Notes: a model not told the origin generated them from the sequence alone. A stretch of DNA of 64,000 nt from Photobacterium ganghwense (GCF_003025595.1 NZ_PYMI01000011.1:1-64000); one strand, 5' to 3'. Numbered from the stretch's first letter, positions 17,291 to 26,892 are shown. Program-made: numbers and translations.

Positions 17291-20200
17291 GTGAAAGACT
17301 TACTTAAGTTTCTGAAAGCACAACACAAGACCGAAGAATTTGATGCAATCAAAATCGGTCTTGCTTCACCAGACATGATCCGTTCATGGTCTTTCGGTGA
17401 AGTGAAAAAACCAGAAACCATCAACTACCGTACCTTTAAGCCTGAGCGTGACGGTCTTTTCTGTGCACGTATCTTTGGCCCGGTAAAAGACTACGAGTGT
17501 CTTTGTGGTAAATACAAGCGCCTGAAGCACCGTGGTGTTATCTGTGAAAAATGTGGTGTAGAAGTTACTCAGACCAAAGTACGCCGTGAGCGTATGGGTC
17601 ACATTGAGCTGGCTTCCCCTGTAGCCCACATCTGGTTCCTGAAGTCACTGCCATCCCGTATCGGTCTGCTTATGGACATGCCGCTACGTGATATCGAACG
17701 TGTACTTTACTTCGAATCTTACGTTGTTATCGAACCAGGCATGACCAACCTTGAGCGTAGCCAGCTGCTGAGCGAAGAGCAGTACCTGGATGCGCTGGAA
17801 GAGTGGGGCGACGAGTTCGACGCGAAGATGGGTGCAGAAGCGGTTCAGGCACTGCTGGGCAACATGGACCTGAATGCCGAAATCGAACTGATGCGTGAAG
17901 AGCTGGATGAAACCAACTCTGAAACCAAGCGTAAGAAACTGACCAAGCGTGTGAAGCTGGTCGAAGCATTCCTGCAGTCAGGCAACAACCCTGAGTGGAT
18001 GATCCTGTCTGTTCTGCCAGTTCTGCCACCGGATCTACGTCCGCTGGTACCGCTGGACGGTGGCCGTTTCGCGACCTCGGATCTGAACGATCTGTACCGT
18101 CGTGTTATCAACCGTAATAACCGTCTGAAGCGTCTGTTGGATCTGGCTGCTCCTGATATCATCGTACGTAACGAAAAACGTATGCTTCAGGAGTCTGTTG
18201 ATGCACTGCTTGATAACGGTCGTCGTGGTCGTGCGATCACCGGTTCTAACAAGCGTCCTCTGAAATCTTTGGCAGACATGATCAAAGGTAAACAGGGTCG
18301 TTTCCGTCAGAACCTGCTGGGTAAACGTGTAGACTACTCAGGCCGTTCGGTTATCACCGTAGGTCCATACCTGCGTCTGCATCAGTGTGGTCTTCCTAAG
18401 AAGATGGCACTGGAGCTGTTTAAGCCATTCATCTACGGCAAGCTGGAAACTCGTGGCCTAGCGACGACAATCAAAGCTGCTAAGAAGATGGTAGAGCGCG
18501 AAGAAGCGGTTGTTTGGGATATCCTGGACGAAGTGATTCGCGAACACCCAGTTATGCTGAACCGTGCACCAACACTGCACCGTCTGGGTATTCAGGCATT
18601 TGAACCAGTACTGATCGAAGGTAAAGCGATCCAGCTGCACCCACTGGTGTGTGCGGCCTATAACGCCGACTTCGATGGTGACCAGATGGCGGTACACGTA
18701 CCTCTGACTCTGGAAGCACAGCTTGAAGCTCGTGCGCTGATGATGTCTACCAACAACATCCTGTCGCCAGCGTCTGGTGATCCAATCATCGTACCTTCTC
18801 AGGACGTTGTACTGGGTCTGTACTACATGACGCGTGATAAGATCAACGCGAAGGGTGAAGGCATGTACCTGTCTGGTCCGGCTGAAGCTGAAAAAGCTTA
18901 CCGTACCGGCAATGCTGAACTGCACTCACGTGTAAAAGTACGTATTACTCAGTACCTGAAAGACGAGCAGGGCAACCTGACTGAAGATACTCAGCTGGTT
19001 GATACGACTGTTGGTCGTGCGATGCTGTGGAAGATCGTACCAAAAGGTCTGCCATACAGCCTGGTGAATACTGAAGCGCTGGGTAAGAAGCAGATCTCTA
19101 AACTGCTGAACACCTGTTACCGTGAATTGGGCATGAAAGAGACTGTTATCTTTGCTGACCAAATCATGTACACAGGTTTTGCTTACGCTGCTCTGTCTGG
19201 TGTGTCTGTTGGTATCGACGACATGGTTGTACCAGAAGCGAAATACACCAAGATCGCAGAAGCAGAAGCAGAAGTTGCTGAAATTCAGGAACAGTTCCAG
19301 TCTGGTCTGGTAACAGCTGGCGAACGTTACAACAAAGTTATCGATATCTGGGCAACAGCCAACGAGCAGGTTGCTAAGGCGATGATGGATAACCTGTCTT
19401 TCGACACAGTTATCAACCGTGACGGCGAAGAAGAACTGCAGAAATCGTTCAACAGCGTATACATGATGGCCGACTCGGGTGCGCGTGGTTCTGCCGCTCA
19501 GATCCGTCAGCTGGCTGGTATGCGTGGTCTGATGGCGAAGCCGGATGGCTCGATCATCGAAACCCCAATCACGGCGAACTTCCGTGAAGGTCTGAACGTA
19601 CTTCAGTACTTTATCTCAACGCACGGTGCTCGTAAGGGTCTGGCGGATACGGCACTGAAGACAGCGAACTCCGGTTACCTGACTCGTCGTCTGGTAGACG
19701 TAGCGCAGGATGTGGTAATCACATCTGACGACTGTGGTACACACGGCGGCATTACTATGATGCCTCTGATCGAAGGTGGTGATGTTAAAGAACCACTGCG
19801 CGATCGCGTACTGGGTCGTGTTGTTGCAGAAGACGTGCTGAAGCCGGGTACTGAAGAAGTACTGGCACCGCGTAACACACTGCTTGATGAAAAATGGTGT
19901 GACATCCTGGAAGCCAACTCTGTTGACCAGGTAAAAGTACGTTCTGTAGTAACTTGTGAGAACGACTTCGGTTGTTGTCGTAACTGTTACGGTCGTGACC
20001 TGGCTCGTGGTCACCTGGTTAACCAGGGTGAAGCGGTTGGTGTTGTGGCAGCACAGTCTATCGGTGAACCAGGTACACAGCTGACAATGCGTACGTTCCA
20101 CATCGGTGGTGCGGCATCGGCAGCAGCAGCGGAAAACAGCATTCAGGTTAAGAACAGCGGTTCTTTGAAGCTGCAAAACGCGAAGTTCGTAACGAACAAC

Positions 20201-21508
20201 GATGGCAAGCTGGTTATTACTTCTCGTGCATCTGAACTGACCGTAATCGATGAGTTCGGCCGTACGAAAGAGAACTACAAACTGCCATACGGTTCTCACC
20301 TGACTAAAGGTGACGGCGCTGAAGTGGCGGCGGGTGAAGTGGTTGCCAACTGGGACCCACACACCATGCCAATCATCACTGAAGTGGCGGGTCGTGTTCA
20401 GTTCGTTGACCTGATCGATGGTGTTACAGTTTCTCGTCAGACTGATGATCTGACAGGTTTGTCTATGATCACTATCCTGGACGCTGCTGAGCGTACTGGT
20501 GCTGGTAAAGACATGCGTCCGACCATTAAACTGGTTGACGAAAACGGTGATCACGTGATGATCGCGGGTACTGAAATGCCTGCACAATACTTCCTGCCTG
20601 GTAAAGCGATTATCCAGCTGGAAGACGGTGCGATGGTAGGTATCGGTGATACGCTGGCACGTATTCCTCAGGCATCTGGCGGTACGAAAGATATCACCGG
20701 TGGTCTGCCACGAGTTGCTGACCTGTTCGAAGCGCGTAAGCCAAAAGAACCAGCAATCCTGGCTGAAATCACAGGTACCGTATCGTTCGGTAAAGAGACG
20801 AAAGGTAAGCGTCGTCTGATCATCACACCTGCGGAAGGTAATGCGTACGAAGAGATGGTGCCTAAGTGGCGTCAGCTGAACGTGTTCGAAGGTGAGAAGG
20901 TCGAGAAAGGTGACGTAATCGCCGATGGTCCAGAGTCTCCACACGATATCCTGCGTCTGCGTGGTGTTTACGCGGTAGCAGAATACATCGTGAACGAGGT
21001 TCAGGAAGTTTACCGACTACAGGGCGTTAAGATTAACGATAAGCACATCGAGACTATCATTCGTCAGATGCTGCGTAAGGTAACGATCCTGACTGCAGGT
21101 GAGTCTGAGTTCCTACCTGGTGAACAGGTTGAGTACTCTCGCGTGAACATTGCAAACCGTAAGCTGATTGCGGAAGGTAAAGTACCTGCAACGTTCGAAC
21201 GTGACCTGCTGGGTATCACGAAAGCGTCTCTGGCAACCGAGTCGTTCATCTCTGCGGCGTCGTTCCAGGAAACAACCCGCGTTCTGACAGAAGCTGCGGT
21301 TTCTGGTAAGCGTGATGAGCTACGTGGTCTGAAAGAGAACGTAATCGTTGGTCGTCTGATCCCTGCTGGTACCGGTTTCGCGTACCATCAGCAGCGCCAG
21401 CGTCAGCGTGATTCTGAGCTGGAGCCAGTAGCACCTCAGGTAGATGCTGAACAAGCCTCTCAAGACCTGGCGGCATTGCTGAATGCTGGTCTGAGCGACG
21501 AAAACTAA
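17291..21508 (+). CDS. rpoC: DNA-directed RNA polymerase subunit beta'
   Basis: The beta' subunit carries the catalytic magnesium. NADFDGD at residues 458-464 places the three aspartates at 460, 462 and 464, identical to E. coli numbering. The N-terminal zinc ribbon is CLCGKYKRLKHRGVICEKCG, and a second cysteine cluster is CENDFGCCRNCYGRDLARG. I chose GTG 17291, after AGGAG at 17280-17284, because it gives 1405 residues starting MKDLLKFLKAQHK as in relatives. The frame is open 15 codons further upstream without family similarity. Confidence 0.98.
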   Translation: MKDLLKFLKAQHKTEEFDAIKIGLASPDMIRSWSFGEVKKPETINYRTFKPERDGLFCARIFGPVKDYECLCGKYKRLKHRGVICEKCGVEVTQTKVRRERMGHIELASPVAHIWFLKSLPSRIGLLMDMPLRDIERVLYFESYVVIEPGMTNLERSQLLSEEQYLDALEEWGDEFDAKMGAEAVQALLGNMDLNAEIELMREELDETNSETKRKKLTKRVKLVEAFLQSGNNPEWMILSVLPVLPPDLRPLVPLDGGRFATSDLNDLYRRVINRNNRLKRLLDLAAPDIIVRNEKRMLQESVDALLDNGRRGRAITGSNKRPLKSLADMIKGKQGRFRQNLLGKRVDYSGRSVITVGPYLRLHQCGLPKKMALELFKPFIYGKLETRGLATTIKAAKKMVEREEAVVWDILDEVIREHPVMLNRAPTLHRLGIQAFEPVLIEGKAIQLHPLVCAAYNADFDGDQMAVHVPLTLEAQLEARALMMSTNNILSPASGDPIIVPSQDVVLGLYYMTRDKINAKGEGMYLSGPAEAEKAYRTGNAELHSRVKVRITQYLKDEQGNLTEDTQLVDTTVGRAMLWKIVPKGLPYSLVNTEALGKKQISKLLNTCYRELGMKETVIFADQIMYTGFAYAALSGVSVGIDDMVVPEAKYTKIAEAEAEVAEIQEQFQSGLVTAGERYNKVIDIWATANEQVAKAMMDNLSFDTVINRDGEEELQKSFNSVYMMADSGARGSAAQIRQLAGMRGLMAKPDGSIIETPITANFREGLNVLQYFISTHGARKGLADTALKTANSGYLTRRLVDVAQDVVITSDDCGTHGGITMMPLIEGGDVKEPLRDRVLGRVVAEDVLKPGTEEVLAPRNTLLDEKWCDILEANSVDQVKVRSVVTCENDFGCCRNCYGRDLARGHLVNQGEAVGVVAAQSIGEPGTQLTMRTFHIGGAASAAAAENSIQVKNSGSLKLQNAKFVTNNDGKLVITSRASELTVIDEFGRTKENYKLPYGSHLTKGDGAEVAAGEVVANWDPHTMPIITEVAGRVQFVDLIDGVTVSRQTDDLTGLSMITILDAAERTGAGKDMRPTIKLVDENGDHVMIAGTEMPAQYFLPGKAIIQLEDGAMVGIGDTLARIPQASGGTKDITGGLPRVADLFEARKPKEPAILAEITGTVSFGKETKGKRRLIITPAEGNAYEEMVPKWRQLNVFEGEKVEKGDVIADGPESPHDILRLRGVYAVAEYIVNEVQEVYRLQGVKINDKHIETIIRQMLRKVTILTAGESEFLPGEQVEYSRVNIANRKLIAEGKVPATFERDLLGITKASLATESFISAASFQETTRVLTEAAVSGKRDELRGLKENVIVGRLIPAGTGFAYHQQRQRQRDSELEPVAPQVDAEQASQDLAALLNAGLSDEN

Positions 21509-21525
21509 TCGCGATAGCGAATGCG

Positions 21526-21556
21526 AAAAGGGGCACCCATTGGGTGCCCCTTTTTT
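21526..21556 (+). terminator. terminator of the rpoBC operon
   Basis: AAAAGGGGCACCCA pairs with TGGGTGCCCCTTTT, followed by more T, 17 bp after the rpoC stop. Confidence 0.93.
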
Positions 21557-21858
21557 ATTGCCGGTTTTCAGGACATCAGTGTCAGGAGGCTTCTGTGTGA
21601 CGGGTGGCGTTCGAGGTTATCGACGATAAAAGCGATCTGCAGATTGAATTTGTTCGGGCAGCAATGCGCGCATAGCTGATAAGACAAGAAACGGAGGTTA
21701 TCAACCGGCGGGAAGCGTCACGGGGATGCACAAGAGAGGTGGGTGAGTGTTGGAGAATAGATAACAGCAAACAACGGCAGGAAATTACAGCGCGTAAGCA
21801 GGATTACCAGCCTCAACGACAAGGCTGGTGGCATGAGGACAAAGCGAGCGGTATGTCG
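21557..21858. other. intergenic stretch between rpoC and rsd
   Basis: No supported gene. An 8-bp stem ACCAGCCT/AGGCTGGT (21806-21829) may end the minus-strand rsd transcript but lacks a T tract. A short plus-strand frame from a GTG near 21605 reads VAFEVIDDKSDLQIEFVRAA and stops at TAG. It looks protein-like but is only 22 codons and could be a gene remnant. Confidence 0.4.
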
Positions 21859-22347
21859 TTAGGCACCCGGTGGGCAGGCCAGACTCTCGCTGATCAGTTC
21901 AATCAGACTGTCTTCCAGTGCAAAGCGCAGCTCCATCAATTCCCCGACCTCTGATAGATCTTGATCAAAGTCCGGCATTTCGTCGGCTTCATCAAACTCA
22001 TCGTATTTTTCGGTGAAGTTCAGCAGCGGATCGGTGGTTTGCGTAATGCGGTGGTACAGGGTAGAAATATCTTCTGTTGGTGAGTAACCGATCGCATTCC
22101 AGCGCGCCATGACCATGTCATAGATTTTGAAGTGGCCTTCGGAGATGTAATCGACCAGTTCCTGGCTGAAGAGTTGAAGTTGCGATAAGGTAGGGAGCTG
22201 TCGGTTATTTTTCTCAAACGGCGGCAGTCCCGCCAGTTTACAGTAATCGATGAGCAGTTGTTGCCTCGACATCAGCCAGTGGTCAATCACGTCGCTGGTG
22301 CCACCCCATTGTTTTTGTACTTGCTCGAACTTACTTAACATGACCAT
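21859..22347 (-). CDS. rsd: regulator of sigma D (Rsd/AlgQ family)
   Basis: Rsd binds the housekeeping sigma-70 factor in stationary phase and frees core polymerase for other sigma factors. The 162 residues align with the family throughout: LSKFEQVQKQWGGTSDVIDH, WLMSRQQLLIDYCKLAGLPP, then FCQELVDYIS-like FSQELVDYISEGHFKIYDMV. The ATG at 22347 has GAGGGC just upstream; an alternative ATG lies two codons in. It is divergent from nudC, the same neighbourhood as in E. coli. Confidence 0.93.
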   Translation of the reverse strand: MVMLSKFEQVQKQWGGTSDVIDHWLMSRQQLLIDYCKLAGLPPFEKNNRQLPTLSQLQLFSQELVDYISEGHFKIYDMVMARWNAIGYSPTEDISTLYHRITQTTDPLLNFTEKYDEFDEADEMPDFDQDLSEVGELMELRFALEDSLIELISESLACPPGA

Positions 22348-22482
22348 GCCCTCATGATCTACAGTACCGGGACAGGGGTACTGGAAACAATTCCTGTTAA
22401 TCTCTTTGAAAAGAGAACCTTGTATTACGGATTCATGTCCGTATTAAGTTTAGATTGCCAGTAAAAGCGATACCCTGCAAGG

Positions 22483-23268
22483 ATGGATGTAACGTTAATG
22501 TTAAATCAAAAAGAAATAGCCTATTGGTGCATTATTAAAGATCGTAAGTTATTCCTTACAGATCAGGCTCTTCCCCAGATGTCTCGGGAAGCATTGGCAC
22601 TCGATACTCAAGCCGCGCAAGAGATTGGCCGCTACCAGGGTAAAGCTGTGTACTGGCTGGAAGCGCCTGCCGGTATGCCGGATGACAGCTTTGACAGCCT
22701 GCGTGCACTGCTGCATGTCGATGGCGCTTTGTTCAACCTGGCCGGACGGGCAACCCAGCTGTCACATATGCTGCATACCCAGAAGTTTTGTAGCCACTGC
22801 GGCGGTGAGTGCCGGCTCAGTGAAGGGGAACTGGCGATGCAGTGTCAGCAGTGTCAGACCCAGCATTACCCGCGTGTTTCACCCTGTGTGATCGTAGCGG
22901 TCAGGAAGGAAGAGAAAATCTTGCTGGCGCAGCATCCGCGACACAAAACCGGCATGTATACCGTGATCGCCGGGTTTGTGGAAGCCGGAGAAACTCTGGA
23001 GCAGTGCGTGGCCCGGGAAGTGAAAGAAGAAACCGGGATCGAGGTAACCAACATCCGCTATGTCGGCAGTCAGCCGTGGGCGTTTCCGTCCAATCTGATG
23101 ATGGGGTTTCTGGCTGATTACCAGAGCGGGGATCTCAAGCCGGATTACACGGAACTGAGTGATGCAATATGGGCCGGGTTGGATAACCTGCCTGAGCTGG
23201 CTCCACCCGGTACCATTGCCTACCACCTTATTCAGCGCACATGCGAGGAGATTCGTCAGGGGAGATAA
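22483..23268 (+). CDS. nudC: NADH pyrophosphatase / NAD-capped RNA decapping hydrolase
   Basis: NudC cleaves NADH and removes NAD caps from RNA. The 261 residues contain the four-cysteine zinc site (CSHCGGECRLSEGE and MQCQQCQ), the Nudix box GFVEAGETLEQCVAREVKEE followed by TGIEV, and the NudC-specific SQPWAFPSNLMMGF. The ATG at 22483 has AAGG immediately before it; an in-frame ATG at 22498 is an alternative start. It is divergent from rsd. Confidence 0.95.
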   Translation: MDVTLMLNQKEIAYWCIIKDRKLFLTDQALPQMSREALALDTQAAQEIGRYQGKAVYWLEAPAGMPDDSFDSLRALLHVDGALFNLAGRATQLSHMLHTQKFCSHCGGECRLSEGELAMQCQQCQTQHYPRVSPCVIVAVRKEEKILLAQHPRHKTGMYTVIAGFVEAGETLEQCVAREVKEETGIEVTNIRYVGSQPWAFPSNLMMGFLADYQSGDLKPDYTELSDAIWAGLDNLPELAPPGTIAYHLIQRTCEEIRQGR

Positions 23269-23325
23269 CAGGGCTTTTCCGGCACCGTCTTGGGTGTTCG
23301 GGGCCTTCCAATGGCCACGATGAGT

Positions 23326-23511
23326 TCAGAAAAATGTTGGTTTTGCCTCGATGACGTTATGGAATGTGGCCTTGGTGGTGCTAATCAAATGGGCGGCATA
23401 GTCCGGAGAAAGGGCGTGAAGCTGTCCTTTAGTTGCTTTGAACGAGGTGGACCACAGGCCGTCTTTGTAAGTACCGGTTTCCAGAAACTCAACCACAACT
23501 TTCAGATTCAT
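23326..23511 (-). CDS. small hypothetical protein, 61 residues
   Basis: A short frame starting MNLKVVVEFLETGTYKDG with a strong ribosome binding site (AAGAGGT, 5 bases before ATG) and even codon use. There is no membrane segment, signal or recognised domain. The sequence is mixed polar and hydrophobic and looks like a small alpha/beta protein, ending in AKPTFF. It stands alone between nudC and hemE, convergent with nudC. I do not recognise it, and it is supported mainly by the strong start site. Confidence 0.6.
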   Translation of the reverse strand: MNLKVVVEFLETGTYKDGLWSTSFKATKGQLHALSPDYAAHLISTTKATFHNVIEAKPTFF

Positions 23512-23943
23512 AAATACCTCTTCGCTTTGCTGTAACAGTTTGTGCTGATGGAATTAACATTAGCAGTATTTGTGTGGCAAATCTGAAACATTAGTTTTGC
23601 AGAAAAGTGATACGTATTGGCATTCCCGTTAAGGCTGATGTGGGGAATAGGGTGTTATGGCATGCCGATTTTGGGGCGATAAATGCGTGGGGGGAATGAG
23701 TGTGAATAATGCTGGTGGATATGATGATGGCAGCAGAGGTATCGGGGTTGTGCCGGAAAAATAAAAAAACCCTCCGTCCGGAGGGATAAGGTGCAGTTAT
23801 TTTGCCTTCTACAAGCAAAATCATTGTTATTATTGCTAGCGCGCAGAATTTGTACCACGAGTCAGAATCCAGCCGCAATTATGTTGACTGGATTGTTGTT
23901 ATAAACTTGATCCGGTTAACAATTGGCCCCTTTAGTTGCCTGC
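23512..23943. other. intergenic region before hemE
   Basis: It holds a minus-strand terminator (separate entry) with no minus-strand gene upstream of it. A possible minus-strand promoter upstream of that terminator (TTGCGG, 18 bp, TACAAA, around 23846-23878) would give a transcript of roughly 80 nt, a candidate small RNA. No protein gene is supported. Confidence 0.4.
23763..23785 (-). terminator. orphan minus-strand terminator
   Basis: On the minus strand CCCTCCG pairs with CGGAGGG and is followed by TTTTTTT. The plus strand has no T tract after the stem, so it works leftward. No gene lies immediately to its right on the minus strand. Confidence 0.7.
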
Positions 23944-23958
23944 TTGTAATGTTACAAT
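23944..23958 (+). promoter_or_regulatory. hemE -10 region inside an inverted repeat
   Basis: TTGTAA-TG-TTACAA (23944-23957) overlaps a TACAAT (23953-23958) that fits a -10 box 31 bp before the hemE ATG. No strong -35 is present (weak TTTAGT at 23931-23936), so the repeat may be an activator or repressor operator. The binding protein is unknown. Confidence 0.4.
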
Positions 23959-23988
23959 ACGCCGCAGAATTTCATCATGGAGTCCCTA

Positions 23989-25056
23989 ATGAGCGAATTA
24001 AAGAATGACCGCTATCTACGTGCTTTGTTGAAACAACCGGTCGACTGTACCCCGGTATGGATGATGCGCCAGGCTGGCCGTTATCTACCTGAGTACCGTG
24101 CCACGCGTAGCGTAGCCGGCGACTTCATGTCACTGTGCAAAAATGCAGAGCTGGCCAGTGAGGTTACTCTGCAGCCACTGCGTCGTTTCCCGTTGGATGC
24201 CGCTATCCTGTTCTCTGACATTCTGACGATTCCGGATGCGATGGGACTGGGGCTGTACTTCGAAGCTGGCGAAGGCCCGAAATTTGAGCGGCCGATTACC
24301 TGTAAGGCTGATGTCGATAAAATCGGCCTGCCGGATCCGGAAGGCGAGCTGCAGTATGTGATGAATGCTGTTCGTCAGATCCGTAAAGACCTGCAAGGTG
24401 AAGTGCCGCTGATCGGTTTTTCCGGCAGCCCATGGACGCTGGCGACCTACATGGTGGAAGGCGGCAGCTCAAAAGCGTTCACCAAAATCAAAAAGATGAT
24501 GTATGCCGATCCGGCGACCCTGCACGCGCTGCTGGATAAGCTGGCAGACAGTGTGACCGAATACCTGAATGCGCAAATCAAGGCTGGCGCACAGTCGGTG
24601 ATGGTGTTTGATACTTGGGGTGGTGTGCTGACGCCGCGTGATTACAACGAGTTTTCACTGCGCTATATGCACAAAATCGTGGATGGCCTGATCCGTGAAA
24701 ATGAAGGCCGTCGTGTACCCGTCACCCTGTTTACCAAAAATGGCGGTATGTGGCTGGAGCAAATTGCGGCCACTGGCTGTGATGCGGTAGGTTTGGACTG
24801 GACCATTGATATCGCGGATGCCAAGCGCCGTGTTGGTGACAAAGTGGCGCTGCAGGGCAACATGGACCCGTCTATGCTGTATGCGCAACCTGAACGCATT
24901 CGTCAGGAAGTGGCCACGATTCTGGAAGGTTTCGGTCACGGTGGTACCGGCCATGTGTTCAATCTGGGCCACGGTATCCACCTGGATGTGCCGCCGGAAA
25001 ATGCTGGTGTGTTTGTTGATGCGGTACACGAGCTGTCTAAGCCGTACCACAAGTAA
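23989..25056 (+). CDS. hemE: uroporphyrinogen decarboxylase
   Basis: HemE removes the four acetate carboxyls of uroporphyrinogen III to give coproporphyrinogen III in heme synthesis. The 355 residues show PVWMMRQAGRYLPEYRATR near the N terminus, GFSGSPWTLATYMVEGGSS, and FDTWGGVLTP. I chose ATG 23989 because GGAG sits 6 bases upstream and the product MSELKNDRYLRALL matches family length; an ATG four codons earlier overlaps that ribosome site. It is followed by a strong terminator. The rsd-nudC-hemE-yjaG-hupA order parallels E. coli. Confidence 0.97.
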   Translation: MSELKNDRYLRALLKQPVDCTPVWMMRQAGRYLPEYRATRSVAGDFMSLCKNAELASEVTLQPLRRFPLDAAILFSDILTIPDAMGLGLYFEAGEGPKFERPITCKADVDKIGLPDPEGELQYVMNAVRQIRKDLQGEVPLIGFSGSPWTLATYMVEGGSSKAFTKIKKMMYADPATLHALLDKLADSVTEYLNAQIKAGAQSVMVFDTWGGVLTPRDYNEFSLRYMHKIVDGLIRENEGRRVPVTLFTKNGGMWLEQIAATGCDAVGLDWTIDIADAKRRVGDKVALQGNMDPSMLYAQPERIRQEVATILEGFGHGGTGHVFNLGHGIHLDVPPENAGVFVDAVHELSKPYHK

Positions 25057-25155
25057 TCGGTGGTGTTTCGCGACCGAGGAATCCGGAAGCGTACCAAGCG
25101 CTGTCGCTCAGTGCTGAGCGGCCTGGCGTCGACAGATTGAGTGTTACATGAATGG

Positions 25156-25187
25156 AAAGCCCATGCAGGTGACTGCATGGGCTTTTT
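25156..25187 (+). terminator. hemE terminator (possibly bidirectional)
   Basis: AAAGCCCATGCA pairs with TGCATGGGCTTT, followed by TT. It lies between the convergent hemE and uracil-DNA glycosylase genes. Confidence 0.9.
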
Positions 25188-25199
25188 GTTTGCTGGAAT

Positions 25200-25811
25200 C
25201 TATCCTTTGACTAACCCCAAATGCTGGTGGACATAGTCCCGGATATACGGCACGACCTCAGCTTCAAACCACGGGTTCTTTTTCAGCCACAAGGTATTGC
25301 GCGGAGAAGGGTGGGGCATGGGAATGTAGCGCGGTGCCCACTGCTGCCATGCTTTTACCGTCTCGGTCAGGGTTTTGGGTTTATCGCTCAGATAGCGCTG
25401 CTGGGCATACTGGCCAACCAGCAGCGTCATCCCCACGTCCGGCAGCAACGGCCAGACCTGCGGATGCCACTGCGGGGCACATTCCGGGCGGGGTGGCAGG
25501 TCACCGGATTTGCCTTTGCCGGGGTAGCAGAGGCCCATCGGCATAATGGCGATTTGCGCCGGGTCGTAAAACGTCGCTCTGTCCAGTTCCAGCCACTGAC
25601 GCAGTCGGTCGCCACTGGGATCATTCCAGGGGATGCCGGTCTCATGCACCCGGGTACCGGGCGCCTGACCGACAATCATTAACTTCGCGCTGGCCGCGGC
25701 CTGAATAACCGGCCGGGGTCCCAGAGGGAGATGATCCTTGCAGATCTCGCAATGACGGATTTGATCCAGCAGGTTATCAAGTTGTTGTGTCTGGTGTGGT
25801 GCCTTGGGCAT
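25200..25811 (-). CDS. uracil-DNA glycosylase family protein
   Basis: A 203-residue protein of the UDG superfamily. Motif 1 is VGQAPGTRVHETGIPWNDPS and motif 3 is MPHPSPRN, with the usual LLVGQYAQ strand between them. A CEICKDHLPLGPRP segment near the N terminus resembles the iron-sulfur type families, but I see only two cysteines in it and cannot claim a cluster. I chose ATG 25811, which has GGAGG 5 bases upstream; the frame is open further. It probably removes uracil or a related damaged base, by family only. Confidence 0.85.
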   Translation of the reverse strand: MPKAPHQTQQLDNLLDQIRHCEICKDHLPLGPRPVIQAAASAKLMIVGQAPGTRVHETGIPWNDPSGDRLRQWLELDRATFYDPAQIAIMPMGLCYPGKGKSGDLPPRPECAPQWHPQVWPLLPDVGMTLLVGQYAQQRYLSDKPKTLTETVKAWQQWAPRYIPMPHPSPRNTLWLKKNPWFEAEVVPYIRDYVHQHLGLVKG

Positions 25812-25873
25812 AAAGCCTCCGTCGCGAACGTAAACCTTGCTGTCAGTCAGCACGGTAACAGCATGAGCGCGTT

Positions 25874-26794
25874 TCAGTAACCGCGCTGAAAATCAATCTG
25901 GTAACACAGGGGGGAACCGGTGTGCCAACGGCGGTAATTGTCGGCAAAGATAGCCATGACCTGATCGGGAAAGCTCTCTGCCGCAATGTGCGGAGTCACC
26001 GTAATCTGCGGGTGGTGCCAGAACGGATGCGCCGCTGGCAGGGGTTCTTGCTTGAAGACGTCCAGTACCGCATGCGCCAGATGGTTGTGGGTGAGCGCCC
26101 ATAACAGACTCTCTTCACACACCGCATTACCACGGCCTACGTTGAATAGCAGCGCCTCGCGACAATGCTGCAGGCTGTCCCGATTCAGCAGATCATTCGT
26201 CGCCGTTGTTGCGGGCAGGGTAGAAACCACGATATCTGCCTGTGGCAGGGCATCGGCAAGCCGCGATATCGGATAGATCGTCTCAAACGCATCCGGTGAT
26301 TCTGACGGGGCGGTGCCGGATCGATTGACACCGATTGCCCTCAGACCCAGCGCCGTGGCGGCGTGTGCCAGGTGCTGTCCGATACTGCCGGTGCCGAGAA
26401 TGACCATGACACGCCCGGCCAGACCACGGTAAGAATGAGGCTGCCATTGCGCATCGGCCTGCTGGCGCTGATACTGGCTGAAATGCCGGTAATGGCTGGC
26501 ACTATACCCCAGAACATATTCGGTGATGAGTTGGCCGAAGCAGCCGCGGATATTGGTGAGCTGGTAGTCCTGGCGTTTATCCGGTTGGATCAGAGCGTCG
26601 ATGCCGGCAAAGGTCGACTGCAACCATGCCAGAGCTGAAAAGCACTCCAGTGTATGGGCAATCAACGGGGGATCGGCCAGGATCACATTAGCCTCGGCGG
26701 GATCGTCGGTCAGGGTCAAATCCGGTAATCCCTGTTGTGCCAGCAGCGCGGTATAAGTGGCCTGCTGGCGGGAGATGATCATCAGCTTATTCAT
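25874..26794 (-). CDS. D-2-hydroxyacid dehydrogenase (GhrA-like)
   Basis: A 306-residue NAD(P)-dependent dehydrogenase. The Rossmann motif is VMVILGTGSIGQHLAHAA, the substrate arginine is in FNVGRGNAV, the catalytic acid region is LDVFKQEPLPAAHPFW and the active-site histidine is in VTPHIAAES. Overall layout fits the glyoxylate/hydroxypyruvate reductase GhrA group. The nucleotide preference is not obvious, as no arginine follows the GTGSIG strand directly. It lies upstream of, and in line with, the UDG gene (62 bp), so the two may share a transcript. Confidence 0.85.
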   Translation of the reverse strand: MNKLMIISRQQATYTALLAQQGLPDLTLTDDPAEANVILADPPLIAHTLECFSALAWLQSTFAGIDALIQPDKRQDYQLTNIRGCFGQLITEYVLGYSASHYRHFSQYQRQQADAQWQPHSYRGLAGRVMVILGTGSIGQHLAHAATALGLRAIGVNRSGTAPSESPDAFETIYPISRLADALPQADIVVSTLPATTATNDLLNRDSLQHCREALLFNVGRGNAVCEESLLWALTHNHLAHAVLDVFKQEPLPAAHPFWHHPQITVTPHIAAESFPDQVMAIFADNYRRWHTGSPLCYQIDFQRGY

Positions 26795-26892
26795 ACTATT
26801 CCTTTTTCATCGTGGTGATCCCGCGTCCTTGTATTGCAGTGGTAGGGGGATACAAGTAAGATCCGGTGCAAATCACTACCGCAGATTATTCC

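Noticed and set aside
19616..20944. 442-codon open frame antisense to rpoC
   Set aside because: It lies wholly within rpoC, its composition (Thr/Phe/Val/Cys/Arg rich, no domain) is what biased rpoC codons give on the complement, and there is no ribosome site.
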